A stretch of 64,000 nucleotides of DNA from Chitinophagales bacterium (GCA_023957245.1 JAMLHJ010000005.1:64309-128308); one strand, 5' to 3'; counted from the stretch's first letter, positions 1 through 8,991 are shown. Notes: generated by a model from the letters alone, not told the origin. Translations and numbers: made by a program.

Positions 1-1
1 T

Positions 2-883
2 TTCTTGTACATGGAGGGTGGTAACGGGATCAAGTCTGAAACAGAAGAATTGGTGGACGGAATTGAAGTAGCACAGAATACATTGAAAAGAGAATTTGGC
101 GATGAATGGAAAAGCTATGTAGAGGCTGCGCTTGTGATGAAAGACGAGCATTCATTCGGTTTCTTTAAGGTAAAGAAAGGTTATGAATACAAAGGACACA
201 CATTTACAACCGGATACTATGCTCAGTTTTGGGGCAGGGGGGACGTTTATAAGGTGGAATCTGAGAAAATAAAGGAAGAAGTTAATTCCAAAAACTTGAT
301 TATGACTTTTAAAGAATATAGTGAAGGAGATTACCCTCATTTTATATTTGAAGATCAAGAAAGTAAAAAAGGATACGATTTTAGGTTTATTAGTGATAAT
401 AATTTAGGTAACCTACCAATTTTATTAGATGATGATGAGGCAAGTTTCGGATTAAAAGCAAATCCTAAATTTATTGGCAAATCCTTTAATGTGAACATTG
501 TTAAGAAAGAGGTCTTGGATATGGGTTTAGATGGCAATACTATAAAATCTAAAGAGTGGGTTATTGAGAAAATATCTTTGGCAAAAGTAGAAGAACCGAA
601 ATTGGATTTGCCATTTGTTGGCGAGAAATGGGGAGGTAATAGCCGAATCGGCTACTCTGTTACTATTAATGCAAATGGTAGTATAGTAATAAAAAGCAAT
701 TATTTAGGGAAAAACGAGTATATAATATATAGTGGAAGATATGCAAGTATTATGAAAGCAGAAGATTCAGAATATTACTATAAAATAGACAGCGATAAAA
801 TGACAGCAGTAGATAAAAAAGGAAATATAGAAACAGGTTGTGATGGGATTATAGACCAACCTTGTGAGTGGATTCTTAAATAA
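2..883 (+). CDS. Hypothetical protein, 5'-partial, with duplicated C-terminal domain
   Basis: The reading frame is open to the left edge. The first possible starts (TTG at 5, ATG at 11) are not followed by a signal peptide, so the true start probably lies outside the window. I do not recognise the family. Residues about 1-190 are a charged region without a known motif. A linker (KVEEPKLDLPFVGEK, about 194-208) leads into a C-terminal domain of some 90 residues ending in a CDG...QPCEWILK motif. That domain recurs in the gene at 3598-4278, and the linker recurs at 4292-4846. By analogy with its neighbours it is likely exported, perhaps as a lipoprotein. The next gene starts 13 bases downstream. 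Confidence 0.65.
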   Translation, partial: FLYMEGGNGIKSETEELVDGIEVAQNTLKREFGDEWKSYVEAALVMKDEHSFGFFKVKKGYEYKGHTFTTGYYAQFWGRGDVYKVESEKIKEEVNSKNLIMTFKEYSEGDYPHFIFEDQESKKGYDFRFISDNNLGNLPILLDDDEASFGLKANPKFIGKSFNVNIVKKEVLDMGLDGNTIKSKEWVIEKISLAKVEEPKLDLPFVGEKWGGNSRIGYSVTINANGSIVIKSNYLGKNEYIIYSGRYASIMKAEDSEYYYKIDSDKMTAVDKKGNIETGCDGIIDQPCEWILK

Positions 884-1010
884 GCTAAAAATAAATATGA
901 AACACGTTAATATTTTAATTACAATTATTGCATTGCTCACTTCTTGCGGACAAAGTGCAGATAACGAGAGCGTTACAGAAGCAACAGAGCCTGTAGCAGT
1001 TGTTGAAGAA
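611..1010 (+). repeat. Upstream copy of an imperfect tandem-array duplication
   Basis: This block covers the C-terminal domain of the first gene, its stop codon, the 13-base spacer and the signal peptide and linker of the next gene. The same order and closely similar bases are found at about 4009-4400. Around the stop codon and spacer the two copies are almost identical, including the non-coding bases. This shows duplication of DNA rather than protein convergence. Ends are approximate because similarity fades gradually. Confidence 0.8.
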
Positions 1011-1769
1011 AATGTTGTGTCAGAACTGGTAAAGGATGAATCGCAAAAGCTTTCAGACAACGAGATAGTAGATGAGGTCAGGCAGCTTATAACAAAGTTG
1101 AACAATTTTGAAAATCATAGTTATGACCTTAAAGAAGAAATTCCAATCACTATTGTTGACCTAAATAAAGATGGCTATAACGATGCGATTGCTGTAATCA
1201 GTGGAGGCAATACCTCCGGTGGGAATTCATGGCGTGAAGATGTTGCTGTTTTTCTCAACAATCCACAAACAAATAAAATAAAGCATTATAAAGACTTGAA
1301 CGTTAAAGATGATTTGAATTATAAAACAATAGATAAAATAGAATTATCGAATGATGGCAAGTTTATAGTACACGCAAGAGGCTACAAAGATGAGGACGGG
1401 CAATGCTGTCCTTCTTTGCCAATTAAACTGCATTTTGGATTTGTAGGAAACGAGCTAAAGAAAGCAGAAGAAATTTTTAGACCAGACAAGCTAATTGGCA
1501 AATATAGAAAATGGAATGCTGATATAAATCAATATGATTTAATAGAAGTAAAGAAAAGTAAAGTAAACTATGAAGTTGATTTTTGTGTAGAGTATCCAGA
1601 GGAATTAGAGTATGGTGCCTGTTGGAGCAGTACAATGAAAGTAAAGGGAAAAGAATTGTACAAAACACCAACAGAAGATGAAATTGGTTACTCTATTTTT
1701 TGGGAAAATGGAAAATTGGCAGTTAGGTGGTCTTACGATAATACAACTGAATACTACACAAAATTCTAA
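897..1769 (+). CDS. Lipoprotein with FG-GAP/calcium-loop-like motif
   Basis: The start is ATG 897, which gives a short SPII signal peptide: MKHVNILITIIALLTSC, with lipidation expected at Cys17. An earlier in-frame ATG at 864 would bury it. A linker of the array type (ATEPVAVVEENVVSE) follows. The mature part has DLNKDGYNDAI, an Asp-rich loop of the FG-GAP/VCBS kind, and a downstream QCCPS motif seen in other secreted proteins carrying such loops. Function is unknown; an outer-membrane or periplasmic lipoprotein is inferred. It belongs to the array, with 13 bases to the gene before and 11 to the gene after. Confidence 0.75.
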   Translation: MKHVNILITIIALLTSCGQSADNESVTEATEPVAVVEENVVSELVKDESQKLSDNEIVDEVRQLITKLNNFENHSYDLKEEIPITIVDLNKDGYNDAIAVISGGNTSGGNSWREDVAVFLNNPQTNKIKHYKDLNVKDDLNYKTIDKIELSNDGKFIVHARGYKDEDGQCCPSLPIKLHFGFVGNELKKAEEIFRPDKLIGKYRKWNADINQYDLIEVKKSKVNYEVDFCVEYPEELEYGACWSSTMKVKGKELYKTPTEDEIGYSIFWENGKLAVRWSYDNTTEYYTKF

Positions 1770-1780
1770 AACCAAGCAAC

Positions 1781-2314
1781 ATGAAAAGATTTTATCTCAT
1801 CACAATCATTGCACTGCTTGCATCTTGCGGACAAAGTACAGATAACGAGAGTATTGCAGAAGCAACAGAGCCTGTCGCAGTTGTCGAAAGAAACGTTGTA
1901 ACTGAGGAGGCACCAATACTTGAATTGATAAAGGAAGAACCGAAACTGAAAGTGGGTATCATCCCTGAATCTGAATTGCCACCAATAGGGGGAGAGTCTT
2001 ATAATTTTTCTGAAAAAGAAGTAGGTGAAAAAAGCCTGATATTTTATAACGCTACTGAAAATTCAGGAAAGATTATTATCAACAATAAACCCTATCGGTT
2101 AAATAAAATGAAGCAAACAGGAGATTCTGGATATGAAATTACCGGAAACGGAATACGTATCACTATAAATAAAATCAACTGGAAAACAATAGGTGAAGAT
2201 GAACCTGTTGGCGACTGTTCTATCGCAACTGTGCCCAGTATATCAATATCTACAGATGAAAGGGAAATTGAGTTGAAAAATGTCTTTCTCCTATATTGTT
2301 ACATAGGTGAATAG
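1781..2314 (+). CDS. Array lipoprotein with unique C-terminal domain
   Basis: The SPII signal peptide is MKRFYLITIIALLASC, with lipidation at Cys16. It is followed by a linker nearly identical to that of its neighbours (ATEPVAVVERNVVTEE) and a Pro/Lys/Glu-rich stretch. From about residue 60 the sequence is unrelated to the other members, with beta-rich character, one GNGIRITINK segment and two Cys near the C-terminus. No family is recognised. The gene ends 7 bases before the start of the next, so co-transcription is likely. Confidence 0.7.
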   Translation: MKRFYLITIIALLASCGQSTDNESIAEATEPVAVVERNVVTEEAPILELIKEEPKLKVGIIPESELPPIGGESYNFSEKEVGEKSLIFYNATENSGKIIINNKPYRLNKMKQTGDSGYEITGNGIRITINKINWKTIGEDEPVGDCSIATVPSISISTDEREIELKNVFLLYCYIGE

Positions 2315-2321
2315 TAAAAGT

Positions 2322-3596
2322 ATGAAAACATTAAAATCAGTATTTGCCCTTGTGTTAGCCTTTACGGCACAAATAGCAATGGCGCAATATTCCGGAATTT
2401 CAGACGAAGAAATTTTACTGAGAAAATGGAGATCTTATGGGCACTCTTTTGAAGACGAACAGGTAATAAAAAGATGGCTTTATGAATTTGATAAGAATAA
2501 TTATTCTTCTTATTCAAAGAATGATTTTCAGTTAAGAAGCAAAATGGATCAAACCAAAAAGAGTTTGGCTCAACGTTTTTCTAATCTCAAAAGCCCTGCG
2601 ATTTTTTATTATGAAACAAACAGGAATTTTGGTGCTTATGATTTTGACAAAGAAAAGTTTGCTTTTAAGCCTTTTAAAAATATAAATTTAGAAGCTACGT
2701 ATAACCTCTTTGCTCCGTTTAGTACTCAGGTTAACAATATGTTTTTTGGAGTATTAAAGATTGTAGATCTGGATTTTGTAGATGGTATAGCTATGAATAA
2801 AGATAAAGCAGAGCGTTTTTATAATAAGAGGTTAATAAAGAACTCCTATGGTCAAGACTACAACAAAAGAGTATATCTGAAAGTATATTACACTCACTCA
2901 TTGAATGATAACTTTCCTGTAAATACAAAAGATGGAGGACTTGGATATCTAAAAGGGAGTCCGGCATTGGTTCAGGCATTCGATGATAAGGATTACAGCA
3001 GCTTTATCTGCGAATGGTGGAGTCCGGTACTATCCAATGATATAAAACAACAGCTGATTTCTAACAGAATACCGAGAGAGGGCTATCAGAACAACGCTCC
3101 AATCGGAGGCTCTCCCAGATTGGATAATAACGCTGTATGGGGATTACTGTATCCGTACAACAATACATTTGACAGCAATAAGCGTTTGGTCAGAAAAGTA
3201 AAAAAGGGCAATGAATACAATCATTACAGGACAGAGATAGGAAAAACATTTTTTTATAGTGCCGGAAGTCAGCAAAAAGCTGTTGTCATTTTATTTTCTC
3301 ATTCCTCTGACAGCGGAGGCGATATATTCGAATGTCATGCTTGTCATCCTGAGTTTGATGTTGCGACATTTATTTATTCCAATGGAATATGGATAAAACA
3401 ACGCTTTATAGAAAATTGGAGTGGCGGATCCGGATCATGGGGTAGTCCGGATAAGATAACATTGGAATATTACAACAATAAAAACTGTCTGAAAGTATCG
3501 GGAAGTTATGGCAATCATGGAAGATCTGTGGAGTACATGAGCTATTATGATATTGAGACTTTAGACAAGATTGCAAGTTTCGAGAAGGAAAATTAA
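2322..3596 (+). CDS. Secreted hypothetical protein
   Basis: ATG 2322 gives an SPI signal peptide (MKTLKSVFALVLAFTAQIAMAQ). The GTG at 2307 would overlap the previous gene and displace it. The mature protein is about 400 residues, rich in Asn and Tyr, with no family I can name. Near residue 345 is a CHACH sequence that formally matches a CxxCH heme site, but one isolated copy is weak evidence. The C-terminal part is rich in Gly/Ser and aromatic residues. Unlike the surrounding genes it has no lipobox or array linker. The next gene starts one base after the stop codon. Confidence 0.65.
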   Translation: MKTLKSVFALVLAFTAQIAMAQYSGISDEEILLRKWRSYGHSFEDEQVIKRWLYEFDKNNYSSYSKNDFQLRSKMDQTKKSLAQRFSNLKSPAIFYYETNRNFGAYDFDKEKFAFKPFKNINLEATYNLFAPFSTQVNNMFFGVLKIVDLDFVDGIAMNKDKAERFYNKRLIKNSYGQDYNKRVYLKVYYTHSLNDNFPVNTKDGGLGYLKGSPALVQAFDDKDYSSFICEWWSPVLSNDIKQQLISNRIPREGYQNNAPIGGSPRLDNNAVWGLLYPYNNTFDSNKRLVRKVKKGNEYNHYRTEIGKTFFYSAGSQQKAVVILFSHSSDSGGDIFECHACHPEFDVATFIYSNGIWIKQRFIENWSGGSGSWGSPDKITLEYYNNKNCLKVSGSYGNHGRSVEYMSYYDIETLDKIASFEKEN

Positions 3597-3597
3597 T

Positions 3598-4278
3598 ATG
3601 AAACACGTCATTATTTTAATTACAGTCATTGGACTACTCGCGTCTTGCGTAGAAAATGCAGATAACGAGAACAGGGAAGAAGTTTCAGTTGTTGAAAAAG
3701 ATATTATTAAAGATACAACCATAGCACCAGAACAAATAACGGAATCAATTCAAGCAGAAAATACAAAAGGTCGCTATCGAATTACGGCAGAGAAAGTATT
3801 TTTCCATCATCAGCCTGATAAAAATACTATCAGGAAATCTTATGTGATAAGAAATGATGAAGTAGATGTGCAAATGCAATCAGGGGCTTTTGTTTTGGCA
3901 GTTTATACTTCGTCCAAAGGCAAAAAGACAGAGGGGTGGTTATTGTTAGATGATTTGCAACTTATAACAAACAAATTGAATACTTCTGAATTTAGAGAGG
4001 TTTCTTTACCATTTGTTGGCGAGAAATGTGGAGGTAATAGTAGAATGGGGTACTGTGTTACTATTAAAGCAAATGGCAGTGTAATTATAAGACACCTTTA
4101 CTTAGGAAGTGGGACAATAGAATATAACGGAAAATATGCAAGTATTATAAAAACAGAAAGTAAAGATTTTAATTATAAAATATACAGCGATAAAATGACA
4201 ATAGTAGATAGAAACGGAAATATAGAAACAGGTTGCGATGGGATTGCAGACCAACCTTGTGAGTGGATTCTTAAATAA
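3598..4278 (+). CDS. Array lipoprotein with the duplicated C-terminal domain
   Basis: ATG 3598 gives a lipoprotein signal MKHVIILITVIGLLASC (Cys17); the in-frame start at 3571 would overlap the previous gene. Residues about 55-125 resemble an SH3-like fold: they contain a short ligand-type region with YRITAEKVFFHHQPD and a Trp-containing GWLLLDDLQL, but this is inference. The last 90 residues (LPFVGEKCGGNSR ... QPCEWILK) are paralogous to the end of the first gene in the window. Here two extra Cys (in GEKC and GYC) appear that the first copy lacks. Confidence 0.7.
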   Translation: MKHVIILITVIGLLASCVENADNENREEVSVVEKDIIKDTTIAPEQITESIQAENTKGRYRITAEKVFFHHQPDKNTIRKSYVIRNDEVDVQMQSGAFVLAVYTSSKGKKTEGWLLLDDLQLITNKLNTSEFREVSLPFVGEKCGGNSRMGYCVTIKANGSVIIRHLYLGSGTIEYNGKYASIIKTESKDFNYKIYSDKMTIVDRNGNIETGCDGIADQPCEWILK

Positions 4279-4400
4279 GCTAAAAACAAATATGAAACAC
4301 ACCATTTTTATAATTACAATCATTGCACAACTTGCTTCTTGCGGACAAAATGCAGATATCGAGAACATTGCAGAAGCAACAGAGCCTGTCGCAGTTGTCG
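4009..4400 (+). repeat. Downstream copy of the array duplication
   Basis: This is the second copy of the block at about 611-1010: C-terminal domain, stop codon, 13-base spacer, then ATG and signal peptide of the next lipoprotein. Conservation of the non-coding spacer supports recent duplication or gene conversion within the array. Confidence 0.8.
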
Positions 4401-4846
4401 AAAGAAACGTTGTAACTGAGGAGGTGATTCCAGTGCCTGAACCAATAAAGGAAGAATCGCCACAGTCAAAAGTAGAAGAACCGAAATTAGATTTGCCGTT
4501 TGTGGGGAAGAAAGAATTTGAAACAATGCCCGGAATTTCAGGTAGAGGAACACCACAAAAGTATATTGAAATAATGAACAACGGAGATGTCTATTTTGGA
4601 TTTGTACAAGAAAATCAGGCGGATAATAGTATAACTAAAGAAAGGTATTACTCAGGAAAGTTTACAACATATATGAAGTCTGTTTTTAAGAAATGGGGAA
4701 ATGAAGTCAATTATTATAAAATCACCAAAGACAAAATCTATGAAGTTGATAAAAACAACAAACAACTTACCGGAATGGAATGTTGCCGTTACTACGATAA
4801 TGTTGACTTAGAAGAAGAATGCCTTTGTGTCGACAAATTCGATTGA
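4292..4846 (+). CDS. Array lipoprotein, chimeric linker
   Basis: ATG 4292 gives MKHTIFIITIIAQLASC with lipidation at Cys17. The linker looks composite: its first part (ATEPVAVVERNVVTEE) matches the gene at 1781. The following part (KVEEPKLDLPFVG) matches the first gene of the window. The C-terminal domain is again different, with a GTPQKYIEIMNNGDVYFG segment and five Cys in the last 30 residues, two adjacent. It looks like a recombinant member of the family. Function is unknown; a cell-envelope location is inferred from the lipobox. Confidence 0.7.
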   Translation: MKHTIFIITIIAQLASCGQNADIENIAEATEPVAVVERNVVTEEVIPVPEPIKEESPQSKVEEPKLDLPFVGKKEFETMPGISGRGTPQKYIEIMNNGDVYFGFVQENQADNSITKERYYSGKFTTYMKSVFKKWGNEVNYYKITKDKIYEVDKNNKQLTGMECCRYYDNVDLEEECLCVDKFD

Positions 4847-4896
4847 AATAAATAAAACACTGTTATTCATTTATTTAACTCAGAAAGCTAACAAGA

Positions 4897-5294
4897 ATGA
4901 TGGAAACAATTCCCATCACAATCATTACACTGTTTGCATCTTGCAGCCAAAATGCAGATAACGAGAACATTGCAGAAGCAACAGAACCTATCACTGTTGT
5001 CTAAGGAAACGTTGCAGCTGAAGACTCAACAATGTCTGAAGCTGTTGAAGCAGAAGATATAGTACCTGAGCAACTGACTGTAATATTAGAGCAACTGAGT
5101 ACCAAAGATGAATTAAGGAATGTGTATTTCAAAAAATTAAAGGAGACATTTGATAAAAAGATAAACAAAAAATTAAAAATCTGACGGCTGATGACTTTAT
5201 GACCTATGAAGGTAAATATATTGAGGAATGGCTATCTGAAGTTGCTTTTCAGGTCTCAACTTGCCGATTAAAAAAGGTCTCAAAAGAGGTTTAA
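4897..5294 (+). pseudogene. Decayed array lipoprotein (nonsense codon plus frameshift)
   Basis: From ATG 4897 the frame reads a signal peptide ending in FASC, then QNADNENIAEATEPITVV. At 5002 a TAA replaces the GAA present at the matching place in the intact copies (one base change). The same frame then stays open to a TGA at 5182. From about 5172 a neighbouring frame carries a coding-like continuation (KNLTADDFMTYEGKYIEEWL) that ends at 5294. This indicates a second lesion, an indel in the A-rich run at 5164-5179. It is the last member of the array. Confidence 0.75.
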
Positions 5295-5353
5295 AACCCT
5301 AACTTCGCCATTAATTATCCCCTTCTAATTGTTTTTCTAGTGTATTGAATGTT

Positions 5354-6592
5354 CTAATCCTTGCCTGGCACAATAGAAGACAGTTGATTCATTGCTCTAT
5401 GAGCGGGTAGCCATGACATGACCAAACTGATGAAAATAATTACAAAAACAATTAAAATGATATCTGTACGATAAATTTCAACTGGATAATATTCTATCAT
5501 GAAGGAGGTGCCTGGCATCTTGATAAGACCAACATTTATCTGTAAAAGACAAAATCCAAGTCCTATCACTAGTCCCGATATGGCTCCTAATAATGAAATC
5601 AATAAACCTTCTATCAAAAAGATATTTCTTATAGTATTTCTATTCGCACCCAATGCAATTAAAGTAGCAATATCTTGTTTTTTCTCAATTACTAACATAG
5701 AGAGAGAACTGATGATATTGAATGCTGCTATTAGAACTATAAAACTCAAAATCGTAAAAACCGCCCACTTTTCTGTGCGCATGACCTTATAAAGTGTTTC
5801 GTTCTGTTCGTATCTCGTCTTGATAATAAAATCTTTTCCCAATGATTGAGCTAATTGTTTTTTAACAGCATCAGGATTTGTCATAGAACGAAGTCTGATT
5901 TCTATCTTAGAAATTTTATTGCCTGCTCCCATTAAATTCTGAGCAAAATCAATAGGCACCAATATATAATTATCATCAAAATCTTGTTGGACAGAAAAAG
6001 TTCCTTGAGCATATATCTGACTATTTCGAAATGCATTGGCAACATCACTCACATTGGACTTATCATTACGAGGTAAATACAGATTAAGTAAAGTATTGGG
6101 TAGGTTGAGATTAACTCCTAATTTATAAGCAACACCCACACCTAATACAGCCAATGGGACATCTTCTTCATACAATTTTGAATTTCCGCTATAAATATGA
6201 TCCAACAATTCCCAGACGACTTCATAGTAGTTTTGATCTACACCTTTCATAGTGAAAATATGCTGCCTTCCTCCATATTCAGCCAGTACATTTTCTTCTA
6301 TCACCTGAGAATAACTGATGATATTTTCATTGTTTTCTAATAGTTGAAGGATATTTTCTTCTGGAACAAAAAATTTCCCTTCGGCAGGTTGTATCAATAA
6401 GTCTGTATAAAATACTCGATAAAGAGATTTGACTAAGTCTTCAAAACCATTAAATGTGGACATGACAATAATCAATGCTGCAGCTCCTATTGCCATTGCA
6501 AAAGCTGTCACCATCGAAATTACATTAATCACTCTGGTAGATTTGCGAGAGAAAAGATATCTTCTCGCTATGGAAAGAGCGGGAAATCTCAT
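5354..6592 (-). CDS. FtsX/LolC-E family ABC transporter permease
   Basis: 412 residues. The topology is that of the MacB/LolCE class: one N-terminal membrane helix (about 22-45), a periplasmic domain of some 220 residues, then three helices (about 276-300, 325-350, 373-395) forming the FtsX domain. In Bacteroidota such permeases are usually annotated as lipoprotein-releasing (LolC/E-like). That fits an organism with many lipoproteins, but the cognate ATPase is not in this window. It lies 11 bases downstream of rbfA, so the two are likely co-transcribed. Confidence 0.85.
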   Translation of the reverse strand: MRFPALSIARRYLFSRKSTRVINVISMVTAFAMAIGAAALIIVMSTFNGFEDLVKSLYRVFYTDLLIQPAEGKFFVPEENILQLLENNENIISYSQVIEENVLAEYGGRQHIFTMKGVDQNYYEVVWELLDHIYSGNSKLYEEDVPLAVLGVGVAYKLGVNLNLPNTLLNLYLPRNDKSNVSDVANAFRNSQIYAQGTFSVQQDFDDNYILVPIDFAQNLMGAGNKISKIEIRLRSMTNPDAVKKQLAQSLGKDFIIKTRYEQNETLYKVMRTEKWAVFTILSFIVLIAAFNIISSLSMLVIEKKQDIATLIALGANRNTIRNIFLIEGLLISLLGAISGLVIGLGFCLLQINVGLIKMPGTSFMIEYYPVEIYRTDIILIVFVIIFISLVMSWLPAHRAMNQLSSIVPGKD

Positions 6593-6603
6593 TCCATGAT
6601 ATT

Positions 6604-7020
6604 TTATTCTTCTTTATATGGATTTGTATCCACAAAATCACTGTTATCTCTCAACTCTTTAATCTTATCATCTTGTTCTTTGATATCTTTCAAAAGTCCT
6701 TCCAATTTAATCACTTCATCCATTGTATCATCTCTGTAAAATACCAATTCTGGAATGCTACGCATTTTATTTCTTATTCTATTTCCTAGCAGACCTCTAA
6801 TCTCTTTGGTATTATGTTGAATCACAGCAAGTAACTCATTGGGATTAGCCACGTTGTAAATGCTCAAATTTACTCGTGCAGTATATAAGTCAGGAGTTAT
6901 TCTAATAGACGCTACAGTGACCAATGCACTTCCCAAAATCTCTCTAGCTTCCTTCTGAAAGATATCACTCATTGCCACTTGTATCAACTTATTAACTTGT
7001 TGCTGTCTTTTTGATTCCAT
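6604..7020 (-). CDS. rbfA: Ribosome-binding factor A
   Basis: 138 residues from the second Met (MESKRQQQVNKLIQ). It has the RbfA KH-like fold: an N-terminal QVNKLIQVAMSDI helix, a VTVASIRITPDLYTARVNLSI strand pair and the IRNKMRSIPELVFYRDD block. It acts in 30S subunit maturation. A start at 7041 is also in frame, but 7020 has an AAAGGG stretch just before it and matches the usual N-terminus of the family. The C-terminal tail is acidic. The ABC exporter gene is divergent. Confidence 0.9.
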   Translation of the reverse strand: MESKRQQQVNKLIQVAMSDIFQKEAREILGSALVTVASIRITPDLYTARVNLSIYNVANPNELLAVIQHNTKEIRGLLGNRIRNKMRSIPELVFYRDDTMDEVIKLEGLLKDIKEQDDKIKELRDNSDFVDTNPYKEE

Positions 7021-7061
7021 CACCCTTTCTATTTCTGCCATAAAAGTAAGAAAAGTATAGA

Positions 7062-7069
7062 TATATTTG
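7062..7069 (+). promoter_or_regulatory. TAnnTTTG -7 element before the ABC exporter
   Basis: TATATTTG lies 11 bases before ATG 7080 and matches the Bacteroidota -7 consensus TAnnTTTG. No TTG is seen at the usual spacing upstream, so this rests on one element. Confidence 0.4.
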
Positions 7070-7079
7070 TTGTCAGCAA

Positions 7080-8897
7080 ATGAACAAGGTACAATTACTA
7101 TTAAGAATCGTCAAAAAGTATCGGACACGAATGGCATTAAATATTGTTTTCAATATTCTTTCTGCCTTCTTCTCTGTATTTTCTCTACTGATGATGATTC
7201 CTTTCTTACAAGTATTGTTCTATCAAGGAGAAAACATAAGCGACCTTAGCAAGTTGCCTAAAATACCGTTTATAGATATTGTTTATTTGAAGTGGGTTTC
7301 CCTATTGAGCAGTCATGGTCGGCAATATGCATTATTGATACTTTGTATTGCACTTATAGTTGCATTTATTTTAAAAAATAGCACTCGATACTTAGCTGCC
7401 TTTTTCTTAGTGTCAGTACGGACAGGACTTATGAGAGATTTGCGTATTCAGATATATGACAAATTACTCTCTTTGGATTTTAGTTTCTTTCAGAATAAAA
7501 GGAGAGGAGATATCTTGACAAGATTTGGAAGCGATGTGCAAGAAGTGGAATATGGTATTATCAACTTTATAGAAACAGGTATTAAAGAGCCTTTAACAAT
7601 AGCTATTACGTTGACTAGCTTGGTGATAATGAGCCCTTATCTTACTATATGGGTTTTGGTATTATTACCCGTTTCAGCATTGATTATTGGGAAAATTGGC
7701 AAACAATTAAAAAGAGACTCCTTCAAAGCACAATATCAACTTTCATTATTGCAAATGATGGTGGATGAAGTCATGCATGGAATAAGAGTTATACAATCAT
7801 TTAAAAATGTAACTATTCTTGCCCAAAAATTTCAGAAAATCAATCAAGAATATAAAAATCTGCATACTGAAATGCTCAGTCGCAAGGAGCTCGCCTCACC
7901 ACTTTCAGAAGTGTTGGGGATAGTAGTTGTAGCAGCTATTTTACTCATTGGTGGCAGTACTATATTGAATGGTAGCAGTACACTATCACCAGAAGTATTT
8001 ATCACCTATATAGTCGTGTTTTCTCAGATAATATCTCCTGCAAAAGCTTTTTCCAATGCTTGGTATTTTATCCAAAAAGGAGCTGCTTCGCTCAATAGAA
8101 TTCAAGAATTATTGGAAGAAAAATCTTTTTATGACCAAAAGAAAGGAACCATTTCCAAATCGACGTTTGACAAAGACATCACTATACAAAATCTCAATTA
8201 TTCTTTTGGCGACAAAACTGTTCTAAATAATATACAATTAAAAATTCAAAAAGGTCAAAAAGTTGCACTTGTTGGACCATCGGGTGGTGGAAAAACGACT
8301 TTGTTGAGGCTTCTTTCTAGAATTTATGACCTTCCTGACAATCAGATATTAATTGATGGAGAATGTATTAACAACATCAGAATAGAAGATTACCGAAGTC
8401 TATTTGCTTTAGTTACACAAGACCCTATCTTATTTTTTGGAACTATTGAAGAAAATTTGAGAGTAGCCAAACCTCAAGCCAGTTTTGAAGAGATGATTGA
8501 TGCGTTGCGACATGCCGATGCTTTAAATTTTGTTCTTGAATTGCCAGAAACTCTCGCTACAAATATTGGAGAGAGAGGAGTAAGTCTCAGCGGTGGACAA
8601 CAACAGCGGATAGCCTTAGCTAGAGCCTATTTAAAAAATTCACCCATTCTTTTTTTAGATGAAGTGACTTCTTCATTAGATGGTGTTTCTGACCTTAGTA
8701 TTCGCAATGCTTTAACAAAAATCACTCAAGGGAAAACTGTCATTTCTATCGCACATAGATTGGCTTCTATTTCTGATTTTGACCAAATTATATTTTTAGA
8801 AGAAGGTAAAATTACAGGAATAGGAACTCATGAAGAGTTGTTGGAACAACATTTTTTATATCGTCAGATGGTCAATTCACAACTTATACAGCAGTAG
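7080..8897 (+). CDS. ABC exporter (MsbA-like, fused membrane and ATPase domains)
   Basis: 605 residues: six-helix transmembrane domain (about 1-330) followed by an ATPase domain. Walker A is GPSGGGKTT, the signature is LSGGQQQR, Walker B is PILFLDEVTSSLD and the H-loop is SIAHR. The D-loop region reads DEVTSSLD instead of the common DEATSALD, which keeps the catalytic Glu. It is a homodimeric or half-transporter in the inner membrane. Lipid A or other lipid export is typical of the group, but the substrate cannot be told from sequence. Confidence 0.85.
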   Translation: MNKVQLLLRIVKKYRTRMALNIVFNILSAFFSVFSLLMMIPFLQVLFYQGENISDLSKLPKIPFIDIVYLKWVSLLSSHGRQYALLILCIALIVAFILKNSTRYLAAFFLVSVRTGLMRDLRIQIYDKLLSLDFSFFQNKRRGDILTRFGSDVQEVEYGIINFIETGIKEPLTIAITLTSLVIMSPYLTIWVLVLLPVSALIIGKIGKQLKRDSFKAQYQLSLLQMMVDEVMHGIRVIQSFKNVTILAQKFQKINQEYKNLHTEMLSRKELASPLSEVLGIVVVAAILLIGGSTILNGSSTLSPEVFITYIVVFSQIISPAKAFSNAWYFIQKGAASLNRIQELLEEKSFYDQKKGTISKSTFDKDITIQNLNYSFGDKTVLNNIQLKIQKGQKVALVGPSGGGKTTLLRLLSRIYDLPDNQILIDGECINNIRIEDYRSLFALVTQDPILFFGTIEENLRVAKPQASFEEMIDALRHADALNFVLELPETLATNIGERGVSLSGGQQQRIALARAYLKNSPILFLDEVTSSLDGVSDLSIRNALTKITQGKTVISIAHRLASISDFDQIIFLEEGKITGIGTHEELLEQHFLYRQMVNSQLIQQ

Positions 8898-8991
8898 TTT
8901 AATTAAGAGATAGTTGCGTATTATTTTGCAACATTATTTCATACTTTTTAAGTCTGCTAATGAAATTGATTTGAAAACTATACTCAATAGT

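Noticed and set aside
3330-3360. CHACH in the secreted protein as a cytochrome c heme site
   Set aside because: A single CxxCH copy with no distal Met/His pattern or cytochrome fold is not enough.
4102-4581. 159-codon open frame on the minus strand in the lipoprotein array
   Set aside because: It runs against two lipoprotein genes with clear signals and appears only as the complement of their sequence. A similar shadow lies at 767-1105.
8510-8700. Possible inactive ATPase in the exporter at 7080 because of DEVTSSLD
   Set aside because: The Asp and Glu of Walker B and the final Asp are kept; the substitutions are conservative.
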